64,000 bases of DNA. It comes from Niallia sp052318935 (GTDB lineage Bacteria > Bacillota > Bacilli > Bacillales > Cytobacillaceae). The stretch lies in NCBI GenBank assembly GCA_052318935.1, contig JBQRKO010000022.1; one strand, 5' to 3'. The first letter of the stretch is position 1. Every line of letters starts with the position of its first letter. A model generated the notes under the pieces. It ran no database searches. It had not been told where the DNA came from and saw nothing but the letters and a program-made list of their open reading frames with translations. Both the position numbers and the translations under genes were made by a program. Below, one piece after another: positions 52,088 through 60,959 of this stretch.

Positions 52088-53026
52088 TTACCTTTTAACT
52101 TTAGGCAGGATTTTATGCAATGGAACTTTTTTCTCTCGATTCCATGTGCTTTCATCTGCAGGATCATATTGTTCAAGAAAGTTTATTACTTCTTTTGTAA
52201 TTGGTGTAGGGGTGGAAGCGCCAGCTGTAACTGCCACTACATTAGCATCTTTAATCCAATCAAGCTCTAGTTCAGAAATATCGGCAATACGATATGCTGT
52301 AGTATGCGCAATTTCTTCTGAAACTTGTGCTAATCGATTAGAGTTGTTGCTTTTGGGATCTCCTACTACAATTAAGACATCTGCAGAACCCGCTTGTTCT
52401 GCAACTGCTTCTTGACGAACTTGTGTTGCCAAACAAATTTCTTTATGAAATTCTGCATGAGGAAACTTAGTTTTAATAGCTTCCATTAAATCCGCGACAT
52501 CCCATTGACTCATGGTCGTTTGATTGGTGACAAGGATTTTTGTTTGGTTAATTTCTAATTTTTCTACATCATCAATTGTCTCCACTAACGAAACAGCATG
52601 TGGAGCAACTCCAACCGCACCCTCTGGTTCTGGATGTCCTTTCTTTCCAATATATATAATAAAATAGCCTTCTTTTTCTTTTTCTTTTATTAAATCATGG
52701 GTTTTTGTGACATCAGGGCATGTTGCATCTAATGTGACAAGACCTTTTTGTTTGGCGATTTCCCTTATTTCAGGAGAAACACCATGTGCAGTAAATATGA
52801 CAGTCCCTTTTTCTACTTTTTCCAATATTTCTTTTCGGTTTTGTCCATCTAATGTGATAATACCATCTTCTTCAAAGGCATCAGTTACATGTTTATTATG
52901 AACAATCATGCCTAGAATATAAATTGGTCGTGGTAATGTTTTATCTAAAGCCGCATTTCGGGCAATAACCATTGCATCAACTACCCCATAACAATAACCC
53001 CTTGGGGCAATTTTAATTACTTTCAT
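52088..53026 (-). CDS. ispH: 4-hydroxy-3-methylbut-2-enyl diphosphate reductase IspH
   Basis: A 312-residue iron-sulfur enzyme, last step of the MEP isoprenoid pathway. Cluster and substrate residues are visible in APRGYCYGVVDAM (Cys12), DATCPDVTKTHD and VVGDPKSNNSNRLAQ. The start MKVIKIAPRG has GGGAGG upstream on the minus strand; a longer frame is rejected. The earlier pathway enzyme ispG is also in this window at 59.5 kb, both on the minus strand. Confidence 0.97.
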   Translation of the reverse strand: MKVIKIAPRGYCYGVVDAMVIARNAALDKTLPRPIYILGMIVHNKHVTDAFEEDGIITLDGQNRKEILEKVEKGTVIFTAHGVSPEIREIAKQKGLVTLDATCPDVTKTHDLIKEKEKEGYFIIYIGKKGHPEPEGAVGVAPHAVSLVETIDDVEKLEINQTKILVTNQTTMSQWDVADLMEAIKTKFPHAEFHKEICLATQVRQEAVAEQAGSADVLIVVGDPKSNNSNRLAQVSEEIAHTTAYRIADISELELDWIKDANVVAVTAGASTPTPITKEVINFLEQYDPADESTWNREKKVPLHKILPKVKR

Positions 53027-53167
53027 TTTTATTCCTCCCGCCACGCACTTCTTCTCTTTATTATTCATTGGTCAGCTAAAAAATAATCTGACTATATGAA
53101 TGTAAATCATGCAATATTTCTATTATATATAACTTATGTACAGATGACAAAGAATTAAAAAATAGTA

Positions 53168-53213
53168 AAAGCTTCAGGTTATCAATTAATGCTTTTGATC
53201 AGACTGAAGCTTT
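53168..53213 (-). terminator. Terminator between yqfQ and ispH
   Basis: AAAGCTTCAG pairs with CTGAAGCTTT. On the minus strand TACTATTTTTTAATT follows. It would end yqfQ transcription before ispH. Confidence 0.65.
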
Positions 53214-53248
53214 ATCAAAATTAAAGAAAGTAAAAAAATTTGAACTTA

Positions 53249-53408
53249 GACGAGTGTCTAGCTCCAGCACCCTATCGACATCAACACTTCCCTCACCTCG
53301 TCTACGATAAGTCAACATCGAATCGCTTCGCTCTTCGTGTTTCCTTTATCTCACTCGATTCAGTCCAGCTTTTTCCGTCGATGAGCAAGGGTACTTCCAC
53401 TTTTCTTA
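53249..53408 (+). repeat. Diverged family C-like repeat, copy C7
   Basis: It opens like family C (AGACGAGTGTCTAGCTCCAG) but the interior is different (CATCGAATCGCTTCGCTCTTCG, in part) and the end is GGGTACTTCCACTTTTCTTA. It abuts the yqfQ stop on the minus strand. Short frames through it are not genes. The rest of the 380-bp gap to ispH holds the terminator above. Confidence 0.5.
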
Positions 53409-53984
53409 TTATATATACATTTTTGGTACAGAAGGACCTTTTGTTCTTTCTGGAGCATCTGTTGTTTCCCATTCTTCAATTCCTGTATCGTCAACAGATA
53501 TATGTTTGGAAGTAGTTTTTTTAGGAGTTTTTTCTTTTTTAGTAGGTGTATCTTTTGCATTGGAAGTATCTTCATTAGAGAAATCAGCATTTTTTAATCC
53601 TCTATATAATTTCCACATCGCAGGAATGTTGCGAACCATTGGACCGTATTGGTTTATCATTGGACCTATTTGACTCGCAGTATTCAGAAACTTTTGTGAG
53701 TTAGCAAGAAATCCATTAATGGAAGCTGGATTTGTGATTGCTTTTAGAATCCCACCGCCAGAACTAGCACTTCTTGCACCAGCATTTGCGACATTTCCTG
53801 CAGCATTTGCTGCTGCACCTCTATTGTTTCTGCCAAGTAATTTAGAAAGAATGCCTCCACCACCATTTCTGGTTGGAGCTCCTCCTCTGCCCATCATCGG
53901 ATTTCGGAAATTAGGGGGGACTTGCTGCATCATTCTCCCTCCCATCATGCCTCTTTGGTAAGGAATGCGTGGTCTTGGTGGCAT
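53409..53984 (-). CDS. yqfQ: YqfQ/VrrA-family protein
   Basis: A 191-residue protein of the YqfQ family, related to the B. anthracis VrrA protein and linked to spores. A Pro/Arg/Met-rich N-terminus (MPPRPRIPYQRGMMGGRMM) and Gly/Ala/Asn-rich middle precede the conserved segment FLNTASQIGPMINQYGPMV. A low-complexity Thr/Lys-rich tail closes it. GGAGGC precedes the ATG on the minus strand; an earlier frame start is rejected. Molecular role unknown. Confidence 0.85.
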   Translation of the reverse strand: MPPRPRIPYQRGMMGGRMMQQVPPNFRNPMMGRGGAPTRNGGGGILSKLLGRNNRGAAANAAGNVANAGARSASSGGGILKAITNPASINGFLANSQKFLNTASQIGPMINQYGPMVRNIPAMWKLYRGLKNADFSNEDTSNAKDTPTKKEKTPKKTTSKHISVDDTGIEEWETTDAPERTKGPSVPKMYI

Positions 53985-54303
53985 TTTTTTGCCTCCTTTC
54001 ACATTTGCTACTGTATAGCGTATGCAGAAGCAAGATTTTTGTTTAGGAATTATGCGGAAGAAAGTAAAATCAAAAAGCTAATTTCATAAAAGGAAGACAT
54101 ACTAAAAATCAGCTATAACGTTTAAACTAATAAATATATAAGTGGTCTTTTGTGCAAATCTTTATTATAATAACATGATGAACAAGTAAGCGAATAAATG
54201 AATAAACAGGATGATTCAGGCTTTATCTTAACCCTCTTGATTTGTCTGACAATAGTTCTGTTTGGATATCTATCATTTGCATTACTATGAAGGAGTTATA
54301 AAA
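53985..54303. other. Intergenic stretch between yqfQ and cshB
   Basis: Divergent promoters for yqfQ and cshB must lie in these 319 bases. It is AT-rich, without dispersed repeats or clear hairpins. TTGTCTGACAATAG near 54242 and other hexamers are too weak to call. Confidence 0.4.
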
Positions 54304-55611
54304 ATGAGTGAAACAAAATTTAATCAATACAATTTAAAACCGTTTATTATAAAAGCTGTTGAAGAATTAGGTTTTTATGAACCAACAGAAATACAAGCGA
54401 AAGTAATGCCGTTAATATTAAAAGGCGAAAGTGCGATTGGGCAATCCCAAACAGGTACGGGAAAAACCCATTCTTATTTATTGCCTATCTTGCAAAAAAT
54501 TGTCCCGGAAAAACAAGAAGTACAAGCTGTTATTACAGCACCAACAAGAGAACTAGCAGCGCAAATCCATCAAGAAATTGTAAAAATAACAAAACATGCT
54601 GATGCTATTACGTCCCGATTATTTATAGGGGGAACAGATAAGCAAAGAACCATCGAAAAATTAAAAGCACAGCCGCATATTGTTGTTGGAACACCAGGAA
54701 GAATAAACGACTTAGTACAAGAACAAGCATTAATGGTATTTACTGCATCAACTTTAATTGTGGATGAAGCGGATCTCATGTTAGATATGGGCTTTATTGA
54801 GGATGTGGATCAAATTGCAGCAAGAATGCCAAAAGATTTAAATATGTTTGTTTTTTCTGCAACCATTCCAGAAAAATTGAAGCCGTTTTTAAAAAAATAT
54901 TTAGAGAATCCAACTTTTATTCATATTGAGCCAAAACAGCTGACAGCAGCTAAAATTGACCATGTACTTATCCCATCAAGACATCGGGATAAAGTAACAA
55001 CAGTTTATGAAGCACTGAAAAGTTTTAATCCTTATTTGGCGATTGTTTTCACAAATACAAAACAGATGTGTGAAGAAGTGGCAATGGGCCTTGCTAACAA
55101 AGGGTTAAAGGTAGCAAGACTGCATGGCGGTTTAAGTCCTAGAGAAAGAAAAAAAGTAATGAAACAAATATTGGACTTAGAATTTCAATACATTATCGCA
55201 ACCGATCTTGCAGCAAGAGGAATTGATATTAAAGGAATTAGTCATGTTATTAATTATGAACTTCCTTCTGATTTAGATTTTTATGTTCACCGAGTAGGAA
55301 GAACCGCTCGTGCAGGCTATTCAGGCATTGCTTTAACCATTTATGAAACATCAGATGAAGATGCGTTAAATCAGCTTGAAAAAAAGGGTATTGAATTTAA
55401 AAACATGGATTTAAAAAATGGAGAATGGATCTCTATTGAAGATAGAAATCGTCGTAAAAAACGTCAAAAACAAGCGGATGAAGTAGATGCAAAAGCAAAA
55501 TCGTTAGTTAAAAAACCGAAAAAAGTAAAACCAGGCTATAAAAAGAAAATGCAGCGTGAAGTAGAAAGTATTAAAAAGAGAGAAAGACGAATGAAAAGTA
55601 AAAGAAAATAA
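54304..55611 (+). CDS. cshB: DEAD-box RNA helicase CshB
   Basis: A 435-residue DEAD-box helicase. The Q-motif region opens KFNQYNLKPFI. Motif I is QTGTGKT, motif II DEAD appears as IVDEADLMLDMGF, motif III is SAT, and motif VI is HRVGRTARAG. A lysine-rich C-terminal tail (KKPKKVKPGYKKKM) is typical. CshB helps RNA folding in the cold. AAGGAG precedes the ATG; a frame from 54262 is rejected. Confidence 0.96.
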   Translation: MSETKFNQYNLKPFIIKAVEELGFYEPTEIQAKVMPLILKGESAIGQSQTGTGKTHSYLLPILQKIVPEKQEVQAVITAPTRELAAQIHQEIVKITKHADAITSRLFIGGTDKQRTIEKLKAQPHIVVGTPGRINDLVQEQALMVFTASTLIVDEADLMLDMGFIEDVDQIAARMPKDLNMFVFSATIPEKLKPFLKKYLENPTFIHIEPKQLTAAKIDHVLIPSRHRDKVTTVYEALKSFNPYLAIVFTNTKQMCEEVAMGLANKGLKVARLHGGLSPRERKKVMKQILDLEFQYIIATDLAARGIDIKGISHVINYELPSDLDFYVHRVGRTARAGYSGIALTIYETSDEDALNQLEKKGIEFKNMDLKNGEWISIEDRNRRKKRQKQADEVDAKAKSLVKKPKKVKPGYKKKMQREVESIKKRERRMKSKRK

Positions 55612-55640
55612 AGCTGCATCATAGAAGAGGAGAGATTAGG

Positions 55641-56534
55641 TTGTTAAAAATTGGTTCACATGTTTCCATGAGCGGCAAAAAAATGCTTTTAGCGGCAAGT
55701 GAAGAGGCTGTTTCATATGGTGCCAATACGTTTATGATTTATACAGGTGCACCGCAAAATACAAGAAGAAAAAAAATCGAAGAATTAAATATTGAAGCAG
55801 GTCATCTTCATATGGAGGAAAATGGGATTGCTGAGATAGTTGTTCATGCTCCATATATCATCAATATTGCGAATACAACCAATCCAGCGACCTTTGAACT
55901 TGGTGTCAATTTCTTGCGTTCTGAGATTGAACGAACAGAAAGTTTAGGAGCGAAACAAATTGTGTTGCATCCAGGGGCTCATGTTGGAGCTGGAACGGAA
56001 GTCGGCATAAAAAAAATTATCGAAGGATTAAATGAAGTTTTAACCGGAAAAGAAAATCTTCAAATAGCATTAGAAACGATGGCTGGAAAAGGATCAGAAT
56101 GTGGAAAAACATTTGAAGAACTAGCAATGATTATGGATGGTGTAACGTATAATGAAAAACTATCCGTATGTTTTGATACATGTCATACACATGATGCAGG
56201 TTATCCTATTGTCGAAGATTTTGACGGTGTATTAAATGAATTTGATCGTGTTATTGGGATAGAAAAGCTAAAGGTTCTACACATTAATGACAGTAAAAAC
56301 GCTCAAGGTATGAGAAAGGACCGTCACGAAAATATCGGATACGGCCATATTGGTTTTGCTGCATTAAATCATATTGTTCATCACCCGCAGCTAATGGATG
56401 TTGTAAAAATCTTAGAAACACCATATGTTGGAGAAGATAAAAAAAATAAAAAAGCACCATATAAGCATGAAATTGACATGTTCAAAAAACAAACATTTAA
56501 TAGCAATTTATTAGACGAAATATTAATGGGATAA
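55641..56534 (+). CDS. nfo: Endonuclease IV (Nfo)
   Basis: A 297-residue AP endonuclease with three zinc ions that cuts abasic DNA. It opens LKIGSHVSMSGKKM. LHPGAHVGAGTEVG, VCFDTCHTHDAGYP and ILETP carry metal ligands. The TTG start follows GAGGAGAGATTAGG. It lies after cshB as in B. subtilis (yqfR-yqfS) and is closed by a strong terminator. Confidence 0.96.
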   Translation: MLKIGSHVSMSGKKMLLAASEEAVSYGANTFMIYTGAPQNTRRKKIEELNIEAGHLHMEENGIAEIVVHAPYIINIANTTNPATFELGVNFLRSEIERTESLGAKQIVLHPGAHVGAGTEVGIKKIIEGLNEVLTGKENLQIALETMAGKGSECGKTFEELAMIMDGVTYNEKLSVCFDTCHTHDAGYPIVEDFDGVLNEFDRVIGIEKLKVLHINDSKNAQGMRKDRHENIGYGHIGFAALNHIVHHPQLMDVVKILETPYVGEDKKNKKAPYKHEIDMFKKQTFNSNLLDEILMG

Positions 56535-56562
56535 ATAGTTTAATCAGTTTGGAACATTCGTA

Positions 56563-56599
56563 AAATAAGGACCTTCAGATTCAGAAGGTCCTTATTTTG
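56563..56599 (+). terminator. Terminator after nfo
   Basis: AAAATAAGGACCTTC pairs perfectly with GAAGGTCCTTATTTT. The T-rich end gives termination on the plus strand; it could work on both. Confidence 0.9.
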
Positions 56600-56708
56600 G
56601 TTAAATGGAATAAGTAAACTACCGAAAACAAAAAGGTTTGTTAGAACAGAAGGCACAAAAATCAACATGTATTTTGGTTATCTATATGTTCAACAGGCGA
56701 AAATTCAG

Positions 56709-56963
56709 TTATTTTGCAAAAAGAGTAAACAGTTGATTCACTTCTTTAGCTGTTGTGGGACTGGTAATTTTGGAAATTTCTCTTATAAGGTCCGCTCTTT
56801 CCGCTGGATTAAAGATATTGATTTTTTTTCCATTTAAATATTTTGCTAACTTTACCGCTTCATCGTCCGAAATAGCAACTTTAAATTGTTTACTATACTT
56901 TAATAACTCAGTTGAAGTTATGTTGCTTATTTTATGGTTGATAATATTTTCAAAAATTTTCAT
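56709..56963 (-). CDS. yqfT: YqfT-family small protein (DUF2624)
   Basis: An 84-residue helical protein (MKIFENIINHKISNITSTEL opens it), the same length and place as B. subtilis YqfT. Function unknown. GGGGAGTGATG precedes the ATG at 56963; a GTG fifteen bases upstream lies inside that ribosome site and is rejected. Convergent with nfo. Confidence 0.85.
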   Translation of the reverse strand: MKIFENIINHKISNITSTELLKYSKQFKVAISDDEAVKLAKYLNGKKINIFNPAERADLIREISKITSPTTAKEVNQLFTLFAK

Positions 56964-57157
56964 TTCATCACTCCCCACTCTAACATATGAACAAAATGGG
57001 TGAATTGTGCTAACTTTTTTGAAAAGAAGTGCAACTTGCTTTCTATAAACTCTTCTTGTATACTATTTTAGATAAATCGTAACCATTACTAAATTTTAAA
57101 AATACTGGCAAGGAGCATCCGTAAAGCTAAATATAGAAAAAATTGGAGATGGGAGAA

Positions 57158-57571
57158 TTGAATGTACAGCAAGCTTTAGAAATTTTAAAAGAAAAAGGGT
57201 ACAAACATACTGGAAAAAGAGAAGAAATGCTGGAATTATTTGCACATAGCAACAAATATATAACAGCCAAAGAAGTGCTGGATCGATTAAAACATGATTA
57301 TCCTGGTTTAAGTTTTGACACTATTTACCGCAATTTATCCTTATTTGCTCAATTGAATATTTTTGAAATGACAGAGTTAAATGGAGAAAAACACTTCCGA
57401 TTTACATGCCCTCATCAACAGCATCACCATCATTTTATTTGTTTAGAATGCGGAAAAACAAAAGAAATCATCACATGCCCAATGGAAGAATTAACAGATA
57501 ATTTAAAAGGATATGATGTTTCTGGACATAAATTCGAAATTTATGGAAGATGTCCTGATTGTATTCAGTAA
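57158..57571 (+). CDS. zur: Zinc uptake regulator Zur (Fur family)
   Basis: A 137-residue Fur-family repressor of zinc uptake genes. The winged helix shows HTGKREEMLELF and DYPGLSFDTIYRNLSLF. Zinc sites are in HHHHFICLECGKT and the C-terminal CPDC pair. The TTG at 57158 (MNVQQALEIL) matches the B. subtilis start, with GGAG 8 bases before; frames from 57143 or 57149 overlap that site. The yqfU gene that precedes zur in B. subtilis is absent. Confidence 0.94.
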   Translation: MNVQQALEILKEKGYKHTGKREEMLELFAHSNKYITAKEVLDRLKHDYPGLSFDTIYRNLSLFAQLNIFEMTELNGEKHFRFTCPHQQHHHHFICLECGKTKEIITCPMEELTDNLKGYDVSGHKFEIYGRCPDCIQ

Positions 57572-57575
57572 AAAA

Positions 57576-57620
57576 GAAAAGCGGAAGCGCCTTGCTGAAC
57601 CAAGCGCTTTCGCTTTTCTT
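57576..57620. terminator. Short family C hairpin acting as two-way terminator
   Basis: GAAAAGCGGAAGCGCCTTG pairs with CAAGCGCTTTCGCTTTTC. It starts four bases after the zur stop and ends next to the yqfW stop. It is made only of the two end motifs of family C, so it looks like a minimal derivative. Confidence 0.78.
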
Positions 57621-57621
57621 A

Positions 57622-58206
57622 TTACTTCGATATTAAGGAAGATTTAGCCCAATTGTTAACCCATTTATACGCATCACTCCAATTAGCGACTCTTATTACT
57701 CCGTCTGGAATAGGGTCTCTATTATATGGCGTATCAAATAAAATCACAGGAATGCCGCATTCTTCATGAATCATAACAGCATTATCGTGTTTATCTTCAA
57801 AGAATATATCGACTTCGTAATTTTTTGCTGCCGCAATTTTATGATGGGAACCAATTAAGTCGATATGATCAAAGGAAAGTCCATTTTCAGAAAACCATTT
57901 TTTTGTCACTTCCATAAGATGCGTACTTCTTGCACTAATAAAGTATAATTCAAACTCTTGCGCCCATTTTATTAATACTTCATTAGCGCCTTCAGCAAGT
58001 GGGGAAGCTGCATAAATACGTGATTCATTATCAATAAACCATTGGTTAAATTCTTCTTTTGACACACTTACAAGTGGGTATAAATCATATTCTTTAATAT
58101 TCTCTAACGTAATATTTAACTGAAAACTTTCATTTAAATATGGTACAAATGTGGAAGGGCAAGTAACAGTACCATCAATATCAATTCCAAATCGTAATTT
58201 CTTCAT
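57622..58206 (-). CDS. yqfW: YqfW, 5'-nucleotidase-like HAD protein
   Basis: A 194-residue HAD-superfamily protein of the 5'(3')-deoxyribonucleotidase-like group (NT5C family). The nucleophile motif FGIDIDGTV holds Asp9 and Asp11. Motif II is YFISAR, and motif IV is IFFEDKHDNA. Substrate unproven. AAAGGAG precedes the ATG on the minus strand; a longer frame is rejected. Convergent with zur. Confidence 0.88.
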   Translation of the reverse strand: MKKLRFGIDIDGTVTCPSTFVPYLNESFQLNITLENIKEYDLYPLVSVSKEEFNQWFIDNESRIYAASPLAEGANEVLIKWAQEFELYFISARSTHLMEVTKKWFSENGLSFDHIDLIGSHHKIAAAKNYEVDIFFEDKHDNAVMIHEECGIPVILFDTPYNRDPIPDGVIRVANWSDAYKWVNNWAKSSLISK

Positions 58207-58339
58207 CTTGTACTCCTTTGTTAATGGTAGCTTATTTGTAAACGGTATGATCATTCAAACATTATTATAGGAACTATGTATCCTATTTATAAGCTTAACA
58301 AAATAACATCCATATCGAAAGGTTTTCGTTTATAACAAT

Positions 58340-58548
58340 GGCTGTTTTCGTATAGATTGTTGCTTTTAAACGCGCAGCCTGAATACACTTCGTCCGTTTA
58401 GCGAGCGTCGAGCCTCCTCGTCGCATACGCTCCTGTGGGGTCTCGTCTTTCACTCATTCCCACAGGAGTCTACGTGTATTCAGGCTGCTAAGAAACACTT
58501 TTCAAATGTTTTTTTATGTAAAAAACAACAAACTTTGAGAAAACAGCT
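58340..58548 (-). repeat. Family A dispersed repeat, copy A4
   Basis: Same orientation as A2 and A3. A perfect 8-bp direct repeat, ATAACAAT, flanks it at 58332-58339 and 58549-58556. It sits in the 532-bp gap between the divergent yqfW and yqfX, so both promoters are now separated by it. The remaining 190 bases before yqfX show no clear structure. Confidence 0.9.
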
Positions 58549-58738
58549 ATAACAATTTATTGTTTACTTGTTTGTCTGTAAATCCCCACTGTTTACGTGA
58601 AAGTCGTTTACTACTAGTAATGTGGTTATATACAGGACCAAGAAAAAATGTTAATACAGTAAAACATTAACATTAATAAAAAAAGGGAAATCGGTGATGA
58701 TAATAAATGCTCCTATTAATGAAAGCGAGGGATTCATC

Positions 58739-59083
58739 ATGGCAAATAATCTAGGCAATGAAGGATACGATCTTCGAGATAGAGAGCAAGAAGATATTAA
58801 AAGAGAAGATTATTTAGAAGAAACTTCAGCTGAATTTGCAGGCCCTATTACTTACGATAATGATCGCCGGAAGGAAAGAGTAGATGGTGGGAGAGGGATA
58901 GGCATAACTGCGTTAATCTTATCCATCATCTCTTTATTTGTATGGCCGATTATATTAGGAGCAGTAAGTATAGTATTAGGGTTTGTTGCTAGAAGAAGAG
59001 GAGCAGCAACCCTTGGCACTTGGGCTATTTCGCTAGGGGCAATCGCTGTAATTATTGGAATTTTTATTGCTCCGTTCTTTTAG
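58739..59083 (+). CDS. yqfX: YqfX-family small membrane protein
   Basis: A 114-residue protein. An acidic, Asp/Glu/Arg-rich N-terminal half (YDLRDREQEDIKREDYLEE) is followed by two membrane segments (ITALILSIISLFVWPIILG and IGAVII-like ISLGAIAVIIGIFIAPFF), a DUF4190-like pair. It has the place and shape of B. subtilis YqfX. Function unknown. GCGAGGG precedes the ATG; a frame starting 45 bases earlier is less likely. Confidence 0.8.
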   Translation: MANNLGNEGYDLRDREQEDIKREDYLEETSAEFAGPITYDNDRRKERVDGGRGIGITALILSIISLFVWPIILGAVSIVLGFVARRRGAATLGTWAISLGAIAVIIGIFIAPFF

Positions 59084-59090
59084 ATAATGA

Positions 59091-59129
59091 AAAAACCGTC
59101 TAAAGGCTTAAGCTTTTAGACGGTTTTTC
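59091..59129 (+). terminator. Terminator after yqfX
   Basis: AAAAACCGTCTAAA pairs perfectly with TTTAGACGGTTTTT. Confidence 0.92.
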
Positions 59130-59164
59130 TTAATAGGAAATAAGGTATAGATTTTCTGAAGATA

Positions 59165-59290
59165 GACGAGTGTCTAGCTTCAACGCCTAGCTCCTGTAAA
59201 AGATAACCTCTTGTCTCTAAAAAGTAAAGGGCACTTTTTGAGCCAAGAGAACATTTTTCTTCGGGGCGGAACAAGACGCTTCCGCTTTTC
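59165..59290 (+). repeat. Family C dispersed repeat, copy C9
   Basis: GACGAGTGTCTAGCTTCAAC, GCCTAGCTCCTGTAAAAG, AGCCAAGAGAACATT, TTCTTCGGGGCGGAACAAG, CGCTTCCGCTTTTC. First of two C elements in tandem. Confidence 0.8.
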
Positions 59291-59351
59291 TAATCGTCTA
59301 GGAAATTATAAACGAAATGGGATTGTGGATAACTCGGCGGTTGTGTCCGCA

Positions 59352-59467
59352 TCTAGCTCCAGCGCCTAGCTCTTGTGAAAAATAACCCCATGCCTCTAAA
59401 AGTAAAAAGCACTTTTAGAGGCATGTGAACATTTTTCTTCAGAGCTGTTCAAGGCGCTTGCGCTTTT
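59352..59467 (+). repeat. Family C dispersed repeat, copy C10
   Basis: TCTAGCTCCAGCGCCTAGCT, AAAGCACTTTTAGAGGCATG, TTCTTCAGAGCTGTTCAAGG, CGCTTGCGCTTTT. Its GC-rich end lies six bases from the ispG stop codon (minus strand). Closest in sequence to C2. Confidence 0.82.
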
Positions 59468-59472
59468 GTTCT

Positions 59473-60591
59473 TTATTGATTTATTTTTTCCGCTTCTTCT
59501 TCTGCCGCTTTTTTTGCAAAATATTCTTCGGCAATGATATCTATTTCTTTTTTCAATTCTTCTACCATTGTTTCTTCTGGAACTTTTCGAACAATTTTTC
59601 CTTTGCGGAATAATAATCCTTCACCACGAGCACCTGCGATTCCAATATCTGCTTCTCTTGCTTCACCTGGACCGTTAACAGCACAACCAAGTACGGCAAC
59701 TTTAATTGGAGCTTTTATTGTCGAGATATATTCTTCCACTTCATTTGCAATGGAAATTAAATCAATTTCAATTCTGCCACAAGTTGGGCATGAAATAAGG
59801 GTAGCTGCATTGGACGACAATCCAAATGATTTTAGCAATTCACGTGCTACTTTTACTTCCTCTACAGGGTCCGCGCTTAAAGAAATACGAAGAGTGTTTC
59901 CAATTCCTTTACTTAGAATGGCTCCCAATCCAGCAGCACTTTTCACCGTACCGGCAAATAGCGTTCCAGATTCTGTAATCCCAAGATGTAATGGATAATC
60001 AAATGCTTTTGCTGCTTTTTCATATGCTTCTATAGCTAAATTCACATCAGAAGCTTTCATAGATACGATAATATTATGGAAGTCTAAATCCTCCAAAATT
60101 TTAATATGATGAAGTGCACTTTCAACCATTCCGTCCGCTGTTGGATACCCATATTTTTCAAGAATTCTTTTTTCAAGTGAACCAGCATTAACACCAATTC
60201 GAATAGGAATTCCTTTTTCTTTAGCAGCTGTTACAACAGCTTCCACTTTTTCTCTTTTGCCAATATTACCAGGGTTAATTCTGATTTTATCGGCACCGCC
60301 TTCAATTGCTTTAAGAGCTAGGCGATAATCAAAATGAATATCGACAACAAGGGGAATATTAATTTGTTTTTTTATGTCCGCAATTGCATTTGCTGCACGT
60401 TCATCTGGACACGCAACACGAACAATTTGACAGCCTGCTTCTTCTAAACGTTTTATTTCTGCAACAGTAGCTTCAACATCATGTGTTTTAGTTGTTGTCA
60501 TACTTTGAATAACAAGTTCATTATTTCCCCCAATTGTTAAATTGCCAACTTTAATTGGACGGGTTTTAGTACGATGTATTATTTCACTCAA
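59473..60591 (-). CDS. ispG: 4-hydroxy-3-methylbut-2-enyl diphosphate synthase IspG
   Basis: A 372-residue iron-sulfur enzyme of the MEP pathway, one step before IspH. The TIM-barrel N-terminal part opens RTKTRPIKVGNLTIGG. The C-terminal cluster-binding part has LISCPTCGRIEID and LGCAVNGPGEA. An alanine- and glutamate-rich tail (AKKAAEEEAEK) closes it. The start is TTG (MSEIIHRTKTRP) with AAAGGAGCG upstream on the minus strand. Order yqfX-ispG-yqfZ is as in B. subtilis. Confidence 0.96.
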   Translation of the reverse strand: MSEIIHRTKTRPIKVGNLTIGGNNELVIQSMTTTKTHDVEATVAEIKRLEEAGCQIVRVACPDERAANAIADIKKQINIPLVVDIHFDYRLALKAIEGGADKIRINPGNIGKREKVEAVVTAAKEKGIPIRIGVNAGSLEKRILEKYGYPTADGMVESALHHIKILEDLDFHNIIVSMKASDVNLAIEAYEKAAKAFDYPLHLGITESGTLFAGTVKSAAGLGAILSKGIGNTLRISLSADPVEEVKVARELLKSFGLSSNAATLISCPTCGRIEIDLISIANEVEEYISTIKAPIKVAVLGCAVNGPGEAREADIGIAGARGEGLLFRKGKIVRKVPEETMVEELKKEIDIIAEEYFAKKAAEEEAEKINQ

Positions 60592-60756
60592 TGGTGATTC
60601 GCTCCTTTAAACATTGGACACGCCAAATATATAGTAGTCAAACTACTTTCTTATTGTAACAATGAATCATAAAGATTGACAAGGAACTTGCTGATTTTTA
60701 CAGTCTGTTTTATTTTACATAATCCTATTTGGAAAAAATGTGCGTTAGGAAATAGG

Positions 60757-60800
60757 AACAGACATTTTTCTTCGGGGCTGAGCAAGGCGCCTGCACTTTT
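60757..60800 (+). repeat. Family C fragment, copy C11
   Basis: Only the end of a family C element: ACAGACATTTTTCTTCGGGG, CTGAGCAAGGCGCCTGCACT. It lies 41 bases before full copy C12. Confidence 0.65.
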
Positions 60801-60841
60801 GTTCAAAGATAAGAAAGTATAAAATTTCGAACTAGTTTAGT

Positions 60842-60959
60842 GTCTAGCTTCGGCGCCTAGCCCCTGTGAAAGATAACCTCTTGCCTCTAAAAGTAAAAAA
60901 CACTTTTTGAGTCAAGAGAACATTTTTCTTCGGGGCTGAGCAAGGCGCCTGCGCTTTTC
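60842..60959 (+). repeat. Family C dispersed repeat, copy C12
   Basis: GTCTAGCTTCGGCGCCTAGC, CCCTGTGAAAGATAACCTC, GAGTCAAGAGAACATT, GGGGCTGAGCAAGGCGCCTG, CGCTTTTC. Its GC-rich end directly touches the yqfZ stop codon. Together with C11 it occupies much of the 368-bp gap upstream of ispG. Confidence 0.84.

Noticed and set aside
53240..53515. A 91-codon frame across C7 into yqfQ
   Set aside because: Runs through a repeat and antisense to yqfQ.
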